64,000 nucleotides of DNA from Gambelia wislizenii (Eukaryota > Chordata > Lepidosauria > Squamata > Crotaphytidae). The stretch lies in NCBI GenBank assembly GCA_030847615.1, contig JAUMIR010000001.1:67345501-67409500 (forward strand), given 5' to 3'. The stretch's first letter is position 1, and the number at the start of each line of letters is the position of its first letter. The translations under genes and the position numbers were made by a program. A model generated the notes under the pieces. The model saw nothing but the letters and a program-made list of their open reading frames with translations, did not search any database and was not told the origin of the DNA. Shown one piece after another: positions 10,686 to 21,600 of the stretch.

Positions 10686-10841
10686 GGGCCTTTTCACACT
10701 ACACAATTGTAGTGCTATGATTCCACTTTAACTGGTATGGCTGCATCCTATGGAATCCTGGCATTTGCAGTATAAAGAAGGGCATTTAGAATTCTCATTT
10801 GAAGAGTTCCAGCTCCTCACCGAATTTCAAACCCCAGGATT
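10686..10841. mobile_element. hAT-like MITE, left arm only
   Basis: It starts 'gggccttttcacactacac' and continues 'ctatgattccactttaactg', matching the arms of the MITE at 3928-4145. The opposite arm is missing or too diverged to see. Confidence 0.65.
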
Positions 10842-10849
10842 ACAACCTA

Positions 10850-11930
10850 GAGATTCAGGTACATATACAGTCCACACTGTTGTGGGTGGCTTGTTGATGG
10901 TAAAATTCTCACCTCCAACCATATAGACTGCATGTATACCTGTACCTCTACCTTGTACTTCATACATTTGAGAACGTGGACTTCTGTAAACACTATAATA
11001 ATTCTTTTACTCTTAAAAGCACTCTAAACAACAGGACTCTTGGTTGTTCTAATTTTCTCCATCTTTAAACTGTTGTTTTATTAGATAGACATACTGGGAT
11101 CATTCTGCTGAAGGGCTGGGTAGATTCTAGTCTTCCTCAATCATCACAGCTGTTTGTAGTCCAAGTCCAACATACCTAGAGGGTGTTGTGTTAGGGAGAC
11201 CAGTTTATAGTGAACAGGTTCACTTGTAGAACTGCTCTTTAATAAGCAGCCCTATGAATTCTTAATATGTTGATTTGTTTTTTTAGGAAAACAGAACAGA
11301 TTTCAGCAGACTGTGAGATGTGTATGCAAAGATGCAGTCACTTATTCTATAAATTTATTATATAGTGCTAAACTCTCTATAGAAATTAGTGATGTTGATA
11401 ATATGTCCATCCAGAGCTAATGTTATATAGCACTAAGGGTCACATATTTGAGGTATCCAGGAATTTGGTTCTTGGCAGCCACCAGTTCTTGCAATCCTAA
11501 CTCACTACAGGGTAAGCTCCACACTGGCATGAGCAGACATGCAAAGAACCTTGCTGTTAAATTACTTGGATTAGATCTAGAATTGTACAGAGCAGAACTC
11601 CATGAACTGAATACTGCTACAAGAATGTTGCTGACTTCTTCCTGCTGTCTTGTGCCCATGTGAACCTGCTCTAAAGAGTCAGTGAACTCTTTGAAACAGT
11701 GTGTGAGATAACATTAGAGGGAAAGGGAAATCATCAAAGTTTGCTCTCTCTCACACACACATACACACACTTCTACTCTTGTGAATGTCTAGTTCATGGA
11801 GTGAGAGCCTCTCTTGAGTCCAATTCTCCTATACAAGTGCTTCTATTTATTGAGTTGCAAGTCCTGATCCATCCTAATGTAATTGGGAAGGACTAAAGAG
11901 AGTAATTGCAGTGAAAAGAAGTGTAGATCA
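10850..11930. other. No recognised gene; short CA repeat
   Basis: Intronic DNA with a short (CA)n near 11750-11770. Small open frames on both strands at 11423-11663 overlap each other and show no domain. Confidence 0.45.
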
Positions 11931-12029
11931 TCTTTGAGGAAAAAGGTAACCCGAATGCTTGCGAACTCTGAAAAACAGTATTGGAGTTTTTGAGCCCTGT
12001 TTTCCTGCATGACTGCAAGAATGGTATTG

Positions 12030-12595
12030 AGTGGACAGGTACACTTGAGGAATCCATCTTAACAGTTTTACAGCCCCCATAAACTTTGCATGCCCTCTAG
12101 CCAAGATGGCAGCTGTAAGTGAATTACTTGCATTTTTAAATCTGCTGCCGCCAACCTTTAAAAAAAAGATTTGCACGATGCGCACAAGCAATATTTCACT
12201 TTCACAAAAAAAGAGAGAGAAACATAACACAAATCTCCATTTTATTGCCTTAGCGACCACTCGCTAAGGTGAATATCCAACATGGTGGCAGCAGCCACTT
12301 GCCCCTGTTAGCAAGTTAGCACTCATCCAGCCAATCAGGTTTGTGCTTCCTCTTGTGTGGGAAAGTGATTCATATTGAATCACTTGTCCCAACAAGCAGG
12401 AATGTGCATTCCCCAGGGAGCTTTTAAAATTTGGGGGGAAAGCTGCAAAGGCTTTCCAAGCATAGTTTTTGTAGTCCTCCCCTTTCTTCCGAATATGGCA
12501 CATTGATGCAGGTTACCATTAAGACAGCTCATATTCCCTGTGAATTCCATGAGGATTTTTTTCACAGTTTAGACAACCCCCACAGGATAAGAACA
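12030..12595. repeat. Interspersed repeat family shared with 33590-34185 (copy 1)
   Basis: Blocks shared in order with the 33.6 kb copy are 'cagcccccataaactttgca', 'ccaagatggcagctg', 'ccaatcaggtttgtgcttcc', 'gaatatggcacattgatg' and 'accattaagacag', ending 'gtgaattccatgagga'. Both copies are about 0.6 kb, non-coding and in the same orientation. The element class is unknown, and a non-autonomous DNA element is my guess. Confidence 0.65.
12248..12269. repeat. Perfect 9-bp stem hairpin inside the repeat
   Basis: CCTTAGCGA / loop CCAC / TCGCTAAGG is a perfect palindrome and unusually CpG-containing for this AT-rich region. Confidence 0.9.
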
Positions 12596-12599
12596 AAAT

Positions 12600-13194
12600 T
12601 TCCCAAGTGGGATATTTGATCATCAACAGGCACAAAGAAAGTAATAGGACATGAGAGAAAGGTCAAGGATCTAGCTACAGGCAATTGCTGCAGCAAATAA
12701 GAATTGTGCTCACCTAATGACACTTTCCTTCACTCCCCAAATTTCTAGCATTGAAGAGAAAGAGACACAGAAAATTGTTTGCACCTAAAATTGTGTTCCC
12801 TTGGTAATTTTGCATGGTTCCTTGGATGCTTCTATGTATTTTTTGGTGTTCCATATAAGTACTGAAATGCTAGAAAGTTGGGGACTGACAGAAAAATGGG
12901 GGCGGGGGCAGAATTCTTATTGGAGGACAATGCCCCTCCTCCCTCCATAGCTATACTCCCAAGGCTGGTCTGGCTTACAGAACTAAAACATCCTTCATAA
13001 ATGGGGTGAGCTATCAGAAATAAATAAATGTTGGGTCTTGCTAAAAGTGCAAAATGAAAATGTTATGTTTCTGTATAGTCTAGAAATAGTAACAGGTCAG
13101 TAAGAGGTGGGTTATTGTCACCTATTTAGCTGTACTTTCTCATTGTTCAATAAATTTAAAAAGCTAACTTTTCTTTCTTCTTATAGTATTATCT
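12600..13194. other. No recognised feature
   Basis: Intronic DNA without a recognisable gene or repeat. Confidence 0.4.
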
Positions 13195-13590
13195 TAGTGG
13201 GAGAGGCAATTAACGTAAGTGATAGGGGAAAAATTGCATTAACAGCCAAGGCTAGAGCTAGGTTGTTATTTTTTAACGTAATAAGATTATTAGGTAAAAT
13301 TTGATGGAGTAGGCTACCAGAAGATGTCCAGTCACTTAGGTGGTGTTTAAAAGTGGGCTAGACAAAAGCATGCCTTTTGATAGGTACTACTCAGTATAGT
13401 TATGTGCAGCCTTCAAAAAGCAACATGCCTAGTCTGAAGAGCAGCTGTTGGGAAGCAAGAGGGAAAAGGTGCTGCTGTTTTCAAGCCCTGCTTGTGATCA
13501 CTGTGGGAAGCTGGATGCCAGGCTGGATGGATCTTTGGTATGATCCAGTGAGGCTCTTTTTAGTTCTTTTCTTATATTCACATGTTTCTA
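13195..13590 (+). mobile_element. Old CR1-like LINE 3' end
   Basis: It ends 'ggaagctggatgccaggctg', then 'tggatctttggtatgatcca', then 'gtgaggctctttttagttct'. This is a diverged version of the 3' UTR pattern of reptilian CR1/L3-type elements (a 'ggtctgatccag' block followed by a short T-rich tail repeat). The upstream 'taggctaccagaagatgtcc' fits the same family. It is clearly older than the CR1 at 43.5-50 kb. Confidence 0.65.
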
Positions 13591-13737
13591 GATATAGTCT
13601 GTTTTTTATTGTTCTAACATGCTTAAGAGACAGTGGTGGTGATGTTCTTGACAGTACAGAAGAAACTGGCAGAAAAAGATAGAGAAAGTTTCCATTGGCT
13701 GTCGAATCATAGAGATGGCATGTAGATTCTGCACAGA

Positions 13738-13839
13738 GCTTAGAAAAGTTACTTGTTTAGACTGTAACTCCCAGAAATCCTCATATTTGGGAATTCTTGG
13801 TGTCATCATTCAAAAAAAGGGACATTTCTAAGCTCTGAT
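13738..13839. mobile_element. Short palindromic MITE
   Basis: 'agcttagaaaagttacttg' with 'gactgtaactcccagaaatc' on the left, and 'gacatttctaagctctgat' on the right, form an imperfect hairpin of the same family as 5457-5566. Confidence 0.55.
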
Positions 13840-13849
13840 AATGTCAATA

Positions 13850-15060
13850 ATGGTTGTATGGCTCAGAGTAGATGATGGTGAATGAGATGGTGAGGCACCA
13901 TGACATATCAGTATTTGTGGGTTGTTGGCAAAAAGTTTGTATCTTACCAGCTGTTTTTGAAAGAGTATGTGCCAGCTCTTCAAGAACAAATGGAGCTGAG
14001 ACACATAATTTCCTAGCCTTTCATCACAGGGGGAGGGAGAGGCTGAGTGGATTGCAGCTGTTTGCAAATTCACTTAATTCAAGCCACTGTTTGTTTTCCT
14101 CACTGCTGGATTCTCAGCTAACATGCATCCAGCTGTGATATGTGGAGGGAGGTAGCCATTCTCACCACTCACTTTCCATATGGCTGTGAGGGATGTAGGG
14201 TGTTCAGAAGAGACTTGCAGACTAAGGGCTTTTTACACCCCTGCCTTCCACAGTGCACCTGCATGGTGGTGCTTCTTCATAGGGCTGTTGTAATTGACTG
14301 TACTTTTTCACCTGCAGCCCAGCTGTTTAACAGCAGCTATTCCATCCCGTGCTCTGGCTTTGTGCAGTGGTTTCCTTCCCCAGCTCCCAAACTGAGTTTC
14401 TTTTGTAACCTACTTTCATAGATAGCCAGTTAAAAAAAAACTCATGGCGAATTAGTGGTGCAAAATGCACATTATCAACATATATTTGCCACATCACCTT
14501 TTAGTCTTTATGCTCAACACAGTTTAACTCAGTGCTAGCCCAAGACATACTGCCAGAGCTTTGAAATGTTTTATATTGGGGTGGGGGAGTGGAAAGCTGA
14601 CAGCAGCTCCCAGCTGTCACAGAAACTACTGGTTGGAGACCTTGTAGGATATGCAGTGAAGCTAGAAGAACATTGCCTCCGAGGCAGTGGTGGCCCTGGC
14701 TTCCATAACAGTGGGCTAGTGAATCCTCTCTGGTTGTCAGTCCAAATGTTAACAGACCTACCCTTGTACTGAACCTGTTTTGGAGGTTCAGCACCTTGGA
14801 TAGCTTTTTACAGTTTGAACTAAAACCCAGAGAATATTTGCACACATTAACATTGGAGGCAGCAGCTGCCACTGCTCTGAGGTCTCCATTCATTAGCAGG
14901 TTGACACACCGTTTTATGACCATTTGGGATTTTATAGTCCACTCAGGAGTCTGCAGGAAACATGAGCCTCATTTGTTCTGGAATGAGTAAAAAGCAGTTC
15001 TGCCCCTATTGTTAACACTTTCCCTGAGGTAAACACTGATAATGGTATCTTTGAACAGAG
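13850..15060. other. No recognised gene
   Basis: Intronic DNA. A 140-codon open frame on the minus strand (14501-14923) overlaps other open frames on the plus strand, shows no domain or codon pattern I can recognise, and has no splice context. Confidence 0.45.
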
Positions 15061-15084
15061 CTGTGTTTTATTTTTTAAAAAAAA

Positions 15085-15330
15085 CCCTCTCTCTCTGGCT
15101 TCTCTTCCCAAACGAAGATTCATGTTTCCGTGTTGCGATTCTTTCTGCGTTGTCGTTTCTCTTCAAGACTTGTTCGGCGTGAGTTCTCAAATAAGGCTGC
15201 AGCATTGTGGATAGTGCGTCTCCATGCCTCCCAATGTGAGGCCAGGGCAGACCATTGTTGGTGATCAATTTGGCTGAGCCTGAGGTGTTGTTTCAGAGAA
15301 TCCTTGTATCGCTTTTTTGGAGCACCCCTC
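15085..15330 (-). mobile_element. Non-LTR retrotransposon ORF2 C-terminal fragment (copy 2 of 3)
   Basis: It matches 60460-60874 over the 'cgttgtcgtttctcttcaag' to 'tccttgtatcgctttttt' region and the terminal 'ctctggcttctcttcc' block. The stretch that encodes the zinc-finger motif in copy 3 (about 115 bp between 'gaagattca' and 'ttgcgattctttctgcg') is deleted. A T/A-rich run borders its 3' end. Confidence 0.78.
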
Positions 15331-15349
15331 TTACACTGACACAGCAGCT

Positions 15350-15460
15350 ATAATCCAGTCTTTCAAGTGACCCTTGTAAGAGAGGAGGAAAGTATGGTCA
15401 CTTTCCATGCTGGCTAAGGGGTTCTGGGAATAGTTATCCAAAACAAATAACTTTTTAAAG
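15350..15460. mobile_element. Short palindromic MITE, degraded
   Basis: Left 'ctataatccagtctttcaag' and right 'ttctgggaatagttatccaa' followed by 'aacaaataactttttaaa' form a weak mirror like the copies at 5457 and 13738. Confidence 0.4.
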
Positions 15461-16134
15461 CACAGTATATTGTATGTTGTATCTGAAACAGAACACAAGT
15501 GTGCCCCCCTCCTAAATCACCAGCCATTTCCTGGTCAACACTTTAAAAAAATCTTGGTGTGTCTTTCAAATACCAATTGCTGCTTTCATCTATCACAAAA
15601 GTACCACAGGGTGCCACTTGAAGCTTCTCTCTGCTACATGTCAAGACAAGCCACGTGTCATTTCCAGTTCTCCAGGCAACTGTACAGAGATTTATTTACT
15701 TCTGGTTTCTTTCCTGTGGTTTGGGGGAAATCAAGTGGATTTTAGAGCAAGCAAGTGTGTTTCAGAGTATCATCCCAGAATCATATAGCAACAGGAAAAT
15801 CTTTGGCTGCAAAATACCACTGTACTTCTTCTTCTTTTCCTCTTTTTCCCCCCCTATCTGGGCAAACAGGGCTTCAAGTACAACATTTTCCTTTTTGTAC
15901 ACTCATGAAAACAGGGCTGTGTTCCCTTTAAAACTGATTAGTCCTTCTCACAAAAAAGCACCTTTCATACACTTTTCCATGCTTGACTTTCCCTCAGTCC
16001 CCCTTATTTTTCTAAGGAGTTCAGACAATGACTCCTGAAACCCCTTCAATTAAAGAAGGAGGCCATTCTATTTTGCACCCATCTCTGTGTAGTTATAGGG
16101 AAAAGGCTTAGGTCTCATGGAGATTTTAATTATT
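15461..16134. other. No recognised gene
   Basis: Intronic DNA with pyrimidine-rich patches (15825-15855). A 127-codon plus-strand frame here (15655-16038) has no recognisable domain. Confidence 0.4.
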
Positions 16135-16235
16135 TATTTAGAGTATTTATACCCTGCTCTTCAGCCACAAAGGCTCTCAGAGCGACTTACCAATGGTTAA
16201 TTTAACAGTTCCCTGCCCTCAGGTTTACAATCTAA
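16135..16235 (-). mobile_element. LINE 3' tail (family of 6056 and 19953)
   Basis: 'tatttatttagagtatttat', then 'ccctgctcttcagccac', is the reverse complement of the tail at 6180-6260 and 19980-20060. Confidence 0.6.
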
Positions 16236-16239
16236 AAGG

Positions 16240-17518
16240 AAAAGGGAATGGCAGCGTGGGAGGGGATTAAGTCAACAGATACTGACTCTGCTTCTCTCCT
16301 TCCAAGGCCAGGGCAGTGGCGGTTGGGATGGAGGGAGGGCCTTTCATCTGCTTCTCGGCCAAGGCATGATGGAGCTGTTCCTGCGTCTTTTTCTCTCCCT
16401 CCCTTCTTGTGCTATCCATTCATCAGTATGCCACTTTCAAATGAAAGTGTGATTATTCTTTGCATTCTGCATAGTAACACCTATTCCACTTCTAGGATCC
16501 TGCAGTTGGGATTTGTATATCATTAAGAATCTGTGAGATGTGGCTAAAAATAATAAGTGGCACTGTGTGGGTGATCCATGGCAGAGAATTACCTGCTAAA
16601 ACCACTACGTTGAGCTGCCAACAGGCTGTACCTTTTTGGAATAATTCTTCCCCCATAACAAGCATAAAGTACCCTTGTCTCCCTGAATGTATAAGCCCAG
16701 AGAAGTAGCACTTTGCAACACAGCCAATCTTAAAACTTACTTTCTGTATGCCTGAAATTAAAGATGCAACCAGGCATCCTGCTAATGCTACAGCTCTCCT
16801 TAGCTCTCTAGAAGAGGACATGAGGTGGAGGGTTGCGCCTGTTCTGGTAAGAGCTGCCACTGCAGAGTGAATCAAAATGCACTTTATAAATGACATGCTC
16901 AGATTAGGGATTTCGAAAGATTGATTCACATGAACCCCAAATAAACCCTCATTGTGCAGTGAATCCACAGTTGGCCATGAGGCAAAGCAATCATATAATT
17001 GCTTCATCTCACGCCCAGATCAATTTTCATTGCACAATGAGATGAGTGGAGGAAATTATCTCATTGTATACTGGAAGCCATTCTGGTCACAAAAAGAGTA
17101 ATCAATAGCCACTTTGCTACATGTGCAGGAACTGTTTGGGCTAATGTGAATATCAGGCTTAAATCCTTCTTAAGTCCACGCAGTTGTGTTCATACCAGCA
17201 ACATCTGCATGCCAAAAAAAAAAAAAAATCTTCAAGTAAGAATTAGGGTTATTTCCCCTTCACTGCTAATTTTAAATTTGCCTGTGGGCTACATCAATAA
17301 CATGAGCATACAAGCAAGCTCCTACATTCTCTCTCTGCAAATGTGTGCCCAGTGAGGGGGATAGACATATATATGTATTTTAATCCCAGAGAGTCTTTAC
17401 CAGATGATAAAACTTTTATTAATTAGTACAATCTAGCAGACTTCTGAAACCCAAGTAGTCACAAAAACACTCAGCACTGGTGAAATGTACCAGTCTATTA
17501 TTCTTGTGCAATGTCATC
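16240..17518. other. No recognised gene
   Basis: Intronic DNA. A 171-codon minus-strand frame (16492-17007) is the longest here, but it has no recognisable domain, no signal of splicing and no repeat counterpart in the window. I treat it as chance. Confidence 0.4.
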
Positions 17519-17529
17519 AGTTTCCTTTT
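17519..17529. repeat. 11-bp target-site duplication, left
   Basis: AGTTTCCTTTT is repeated exactly at 19231-19241 and brackets the Penelope-like insertion. Confidence 0.85.
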
Positions 17530-18795
17530 TGTGAAGTCAAAGGCTTTCATGGCCAGCATCCACAGATTTTCTTTGGTTTTTTTCCGGGCTGTGAGCCCAT
17601 GTTCTGGAATAGTTTCTTTCTGACATTTCGCCTGCATCTGTGGCTGGCATCTTCAGAGAATGGCTGGATAGGAGCGTATGTGGAGCTTATATGCTGTGAA
17701 ACCCTGTAGAGTAGTGTATGTAAATCTGTGTAATTGAATGGTTAGTTTCTGGGTATAGAAATGCAAGGCTCGTTAGTGTCTGTTTGGCTAATGGTTGGTT
17801 GATGGGCCATTTTCTGCTGGGACTCCCCTTGTCCCTGGGTGGAATTCCTTTGTAAGTGTTGAGTTTTTATTCTATTGTTCTTCAAAACAGGGAGCCAGAT
17901 TTTGTTTACTTTTAAGGTTTCTTCTTTCCTGTTGAAGTTGTCCAGGTTTTTGTGGATTTCAGTAGCTTCTGTGTGCATTCTGACATGATAGTTGTTTGCC
18001 TGGTCCAGGATTTCTGTGTTTTAAAATAGCATTTTGTTTCCAGGTTGGTTTATAACATGTTCTGCTACTGCTGATTTTTCTGGCTGGCCCAGTCTGCAGT
18101 GTCTCTCATGTTCCTTGATTCATGTTTGAACACTGTGTTTAGTGGTCCCTATGTAAACTTGTCCACAGCTGGACGGTATGCAGTAAACTTCTGCAGCTGT
18201 GAGAGGGTCTCTTTTGTCCTTTGCTGAGTGTAGCATTTCTTGGAGATTTTTTTTTGGTTAGTCTATAGATTGTTTGGAGGTTGTGTTTCCTGAACAGTTT
18301 TCCTATTCTGTCTGTGACCCCTTTGATGTATGGCAAAAATACCTTCCCTTTGGGTGGCTCTTTTTCTTCTTCATTCCTGTGGTTTGTTCTGGGTCTGGCT
18401 GCTCTTGTGATGTCTGATCTGGAGTAACCATTAGCCTGTAGGACCCAGTTTAGGTGCCTGAGTTCGTCCTCCAGGTAGTGGGGTTCGCAGATCCTTTTTG
18501 CACAGTCTACCAATGTTTTTATTGTGCTCTTTTTTGTCCTGGGTGATGATTGAAATTCCTGTGTAGGTATCTGTCCTTGTGGGGGGGGGGGGTTTCTGTA
18601 TAACTTGTGGCCTAACCATTGGTTTGGTTTGCAGATGACTAGGACATCCAAGAATGGCAGTGTTCCTTCCTTCTCTTTTTCCATCGTGAATTGGATATTT
18701 GGATGGATGCTGTTCAGGTGGTTCAGGAATGAGACCAAATCTTCTTCTCCATGGTTCCAAATGGTAAAAGTGTCATCCACATATCGGAACCATGT
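17530..18795 (-). pseudogene. Penelope-like element: RT palm, GIY-YIG endonuclease and 3' end
   Basis: On the minus strand, an open frame (18801-18139) begins with the RT catalytic box FRYVDDTFTIW and continues with LPFLDVLV, the pattern of Penelope-like reverse transcriptases. After a frameshift near 18240, another frame holds VYCIPSSCGQVYIGTTKH (around 18190-18130), which is the GIY-YIG endonuclease start expected C-terminal to the RT in these elements. The 3' untranslated end runs to about 17530 ('ggccatgaaagcctttgac' on the minus strand). The N-terminal half of the RT is absent, so the copy is 5'-truncated. Frameshifts make it a fossil. An inverted partial copy abuts its 5' end. Confidence 0.9.
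18581..18593. repeat. Poly(G) run
   Basis: A homopolymer G run inside the Penelope-like frame. It encodes the odd proline run PPPP on the minus strand and may itself reflect slippage. Confidence 0.9.
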
Positions 18796-19230
18796 CAACA
18801 ACTATCATGTCAGAATGCACAGAGAAGCTATTGAAATCCACAAAAACCTGGACAACTTCAACAGGAAAGAAGAAACCTTAAAATAAACAAAATCTGGCTC
18901 CCAGTTTTGAAAAACAATAGAATAAAAACTCAGCACTTACAAAGGAATTCCACCCAGGGACAAGGGGAGTCCCAGCAGAGAATGGCCCATCAACCAACCA
19001 TTAGCCAAACAGACACTAACGAGCCTTGCATTTCTATACCCAGAAACTAACCATTCAATTACACAAATTTACATACACTACTCTACAGGGTTCACAGCAT
19101 ATAAGCTCCACATACACTCCTACCCAGCCATTCTCTGAAGATGCCAGCCACAGATGCAGGCGAAATGTTAGAAAGAAACTATTCCAGAACACGGCCTCAC
19201 AGCCGGGGGAAAAACCCAAAGAAAATCCAT
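18796..19230 (+). mobile_element. Penelope-like element, inverted 3' fragment
   Basis: About 435 bp repeat, in the opposite orientation, the last part of the neighbouring Penelope-like copy. It starts 'aacaactatcatgtcagaat' and ends 'cagccgggggaaaaaccca'. Arms at 17560-17980 and 18800-19220 pair as an inverted repeat. It stops about 25 bp before the 3' end present in the left copy. With the shared target duplication, it appears to be part of the same insertion. Confidence 0.88.
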
Positions 19231-19241
19231 AGTTTCCTTTT
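19231..19241. repeat. 11-bp target-site duplication, right
   Basis: AGTTTCCTTTT, identical to 17519-17529. Confidence 0.85.
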
Positions 19242-19952
19242 CACCATTTTTGTTGCCCTGAACACTGGGGGGGGGTGTCTTAAGGCCCTCAAAATATCAA
19301 TATTAATTCAGGAAATTAATTTACTCAGCTTGACTACGTGAAAGGGGGAGATAGATAGTGGGGTCTTTTAACCTATATATACTGATAATCGGGAGGAGGT
19401 GTTAAGCTAAATAGTATAATAATTTGATTTTTATTTGAGAAAACAACAGTAACAACATTCACACACACACTCAGGCTTCAAGCATTCACACAAGGCTAGC
19501 ACATAAAGTAAGAAGTATTGGGATAGAGAAGGGAGGTTATTTTCAGGCGATACTGTACCAATCTGAGGAGATGAGGTCACAGAAGAAACCAGCAGAGTGG
19601 GAGGTCCCAAAGCAGAAGCAGCTACACAGACAGACATAGTGTCCACAGGAAGGGAATCGGTGTGTACTTGAATGGGGTTTTGGAAGAGTTTTTATTATCA
19701 ATAACTTCCTTCAGGGGATGGGATTTAGAGTGAAAGACAACTTCTTGGAGTTGTTCAGGGTAAGCAAATGGACACTCCAGATATGCTAATGGTTCTTAAT
19801 GTGCTGATACTTTGTAACTGAATAGAGGAAGCAACTCTGTTTGTGGAAGGTAAAAGGTATGAGGACACTTTACAAGTCAGTATCGCAGCTTCGGCTGATA
19901 GGGGGCAATTAGCTAACCCAGCTTGTGGGGGCAATTAGCTAACACACATTGG
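19242..19952. other. No recognised gene; small tandem duplication
   Basis: Intronic DNA with a (CA)-like patch at 19461. 'gggggcaattagctaac' occurs twice (19901 and 19927), a 26-bp tandem duplication. Confidence 0.5.
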
Positions 19953-20075
19953 AAACTGTTTAATGCAGTGTAGATGTGTAAATAGCTATTGCTTAAAACA
20001 ATTTGTAAGCCTCTCTGATAGCCTTGTGGCTGAAGAGCGGTGTATAAATAAATAAATAAATAAAAATTAAAATAA
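19953..20075 (+). mobile_element. LINE 3' end (family of 6056)
   Basis: 'tagatgtgtaaatagctatt', then 'gcttaaaacaatttgtaagc', then 'agccttgtggctgaagagcg' and an (AAAT)n tail are nearly identical to 6170-6260. Only the last ~120 bp are present. Confidence 0.75.
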
Positions 20076-20261
20076 ATAGGATTTGCCTTGTGTTCAGGCA
20101 CAGAGTTACCTTGCAAATTATCATTTATTTGGGCTGGCCCTTCCTTAAGTGCATACCCGACTGAGTCTGAATACTAGTCTTTGGGATTTCTGGTTTTTTG
20201 AATTTTTCCAGCTTTAATGGCCACACTGCATGGAAGGCCACAGTTGACCTAATAATTAGAT

Positions 20262-20832
20262 ACTAGCTGTACCCAGCGTAACATATGTCGTTATATAGTA
20301 GGATTCCCATATCTGCTGGGGATGGGCTTGGATACCGAAAACCATGGGTAATAGCAAACACCATTGAAATAATGGCACTTCTGGTTTAAAATACCATAGA
20401 GTTGCCTTGGAGGACCTAGAAAATGGCTAGAGAGAATACATTTTCTAAGAAGACTATGGTAGGTGTGCTGTTTTGTGTCCCGTGGATAATTCAATCAGTG
20501 GATAATGAACCAGAGGATATGGGGGTCCTATTGTAGTAGATTTTAAAGGTTCACACAGTTCAGCTACATACTATTAATTTAGAGAAAATATTGCATTGTT
20601 TTACATGTGTGTGGTGAGTGGCTGAGGGAGTGAGAGGAGACAGTGGCCCTTGTGAGGCTAGGAGTGTAGATTGAGTGGCAGGAGTGGATTGCAAGGTAGA
20701 GAGGGAATTTGCATGTGGGTGGTGATTGGCTGAGGGAGTGAAAGCTGGGAGGGGATTGGTTGTGTATGTTTCCTAAGCAGCCAATCAGCACACTGGGAAA
20801 GGAAACATACCCAAGCATTTTATATATATAGA
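20262..20832. repeat. Repeat of unknown class split by a Tigger-like MITE
   Basis: It begins 'actagctgtacccagcgtaa', a start I associate with widespread interspersed repeats, and resumes after the MITE at 20536. The distal part has two copies, about 108 bp apart, of 'tggtgagtggctgagggagt' / 'tggtgattggctgagggagt', and ends in 'ttttatatatatagatt'. The class (Helitron-like or LINE-derived) cannot be decided here. Confidence 0.4.
20296..20533. mobile_element. Tigger/pogo-like MITE (copy 2 of 4)
   Basis: 238 bp flanked by TA (20294-20295, 20534-20535). It is closely related to the copy at 361-611 throughout, sharing 'gttgccttggaggacctaga' and 'ggtaggtgtgctgttttgtg'. The ends are slightly decayed. 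Confidence 0.85.
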
Positions 20833-21349
20833 TTGCCAATTTATTATAGACATGGAGTAGGGGGTGTCAAGGTAGGTAACAGTTTTGTCCATAAAGAAGA
20901 GCAGCCTGAAATCACAACTTAGTTAAGCTGAAGTATCATTGTTGAATTTGAAGGAAACCAGTGAGCTTTGAAGCACTTTGGTTTAATTGGGTTGGAATGG
21001 ACAGCTAACAGAAAGGCCAAATGGTGCAGTCTGGAGGAGCTGGTAACATTTCCAGTAGCATCTCGCAGGTGTGTGTGTGTTTTAAATTATACATGGAATT
21101 AGAAACTGGGGCATATCGATCTCCTCTCCAAATATCGCAGGCTACATCATGGTGTGAGGGGGCTATGTCACATGGTACACTGTCAATGTTGACAGCAAGA
21201 AATAAAAATGGAACCCAAAACCAGGGATGGAAAAAATATTCACAATTATTAATTTCCTGGCAGAAAAATAGATTTCCCCAACACCTGGGAATCCCAGTTA
21301 GGAGGAATAACACAGAAGCAAGAATTTTATATACTTTTTACCTGGTATC
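20833..21349. other. No recognised gene
   Basis: Intronic DNA. A plus-strand open frame (21021-21422) runs into low-complexity sequence and has no domain. Confidence 0.4.
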
Positions 21350-21600
21350 AACACATTCTGAAATGCTTCAGGAAATTATTCTGTACAGAAACACATTTTT
21401 GTGCAAAATTGTTGTTGTTTAATAAAACCACATTTTTTGCACCAAAAAACTCATATGTAGTTCTGGAAACAGTGGTAGTTTTTTTGTATAGAAATCTGTT
21501 TTGCACACACACACACACACACACACATGTTTTTGCACAGAAGAACCATGCGTATTTCTGCACAAAATAATTTCCTTTTGGAAACACTTTGAACTTTTGA
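21350..21600. repeat. Quasi-periodic 'ctgtgcagaaa' sequence (copy 1)
   Basis: Irregular repetition of units such as 'tctgtacagaaacacatttt', 'tgtgcaaaattg', 'ttttgcacagaagaa' and 'atttctgcacaaaataat' at roughly 30-50 bp spacing. The same vocabulary fills 23160-23400. It looks like an old degenerate tandem array and is not coding. Confidence 0.6.
21502..21529. repeat. (CA)n microsatellite
   Basis: About 13 CA units in 'ttttgcacacaca...catg', lying inside the quasi-periodic repeat. Confidence 0.9.

Noticed and set aside
14501..14923. 140-codon minus-strand open frame
   Set aside because: It overlaps other open frames on the plus strand. No domain, signal or repeat support.
16492..17007. 171-codon minus-strand open frame
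   Set aside because: No recognisable domain, no splice context, antisense to the host gene. Frames of this length are expected by chance in 64 kb on six frames.
17742..17978. Independent small gene from the frame at 17742-17978 (-)
   Set aside because: It is the C-terminal part of the Penelope-like ORF in another frame after a frameshift. The same sequence recurs in the inverted arm at 18800-18900.
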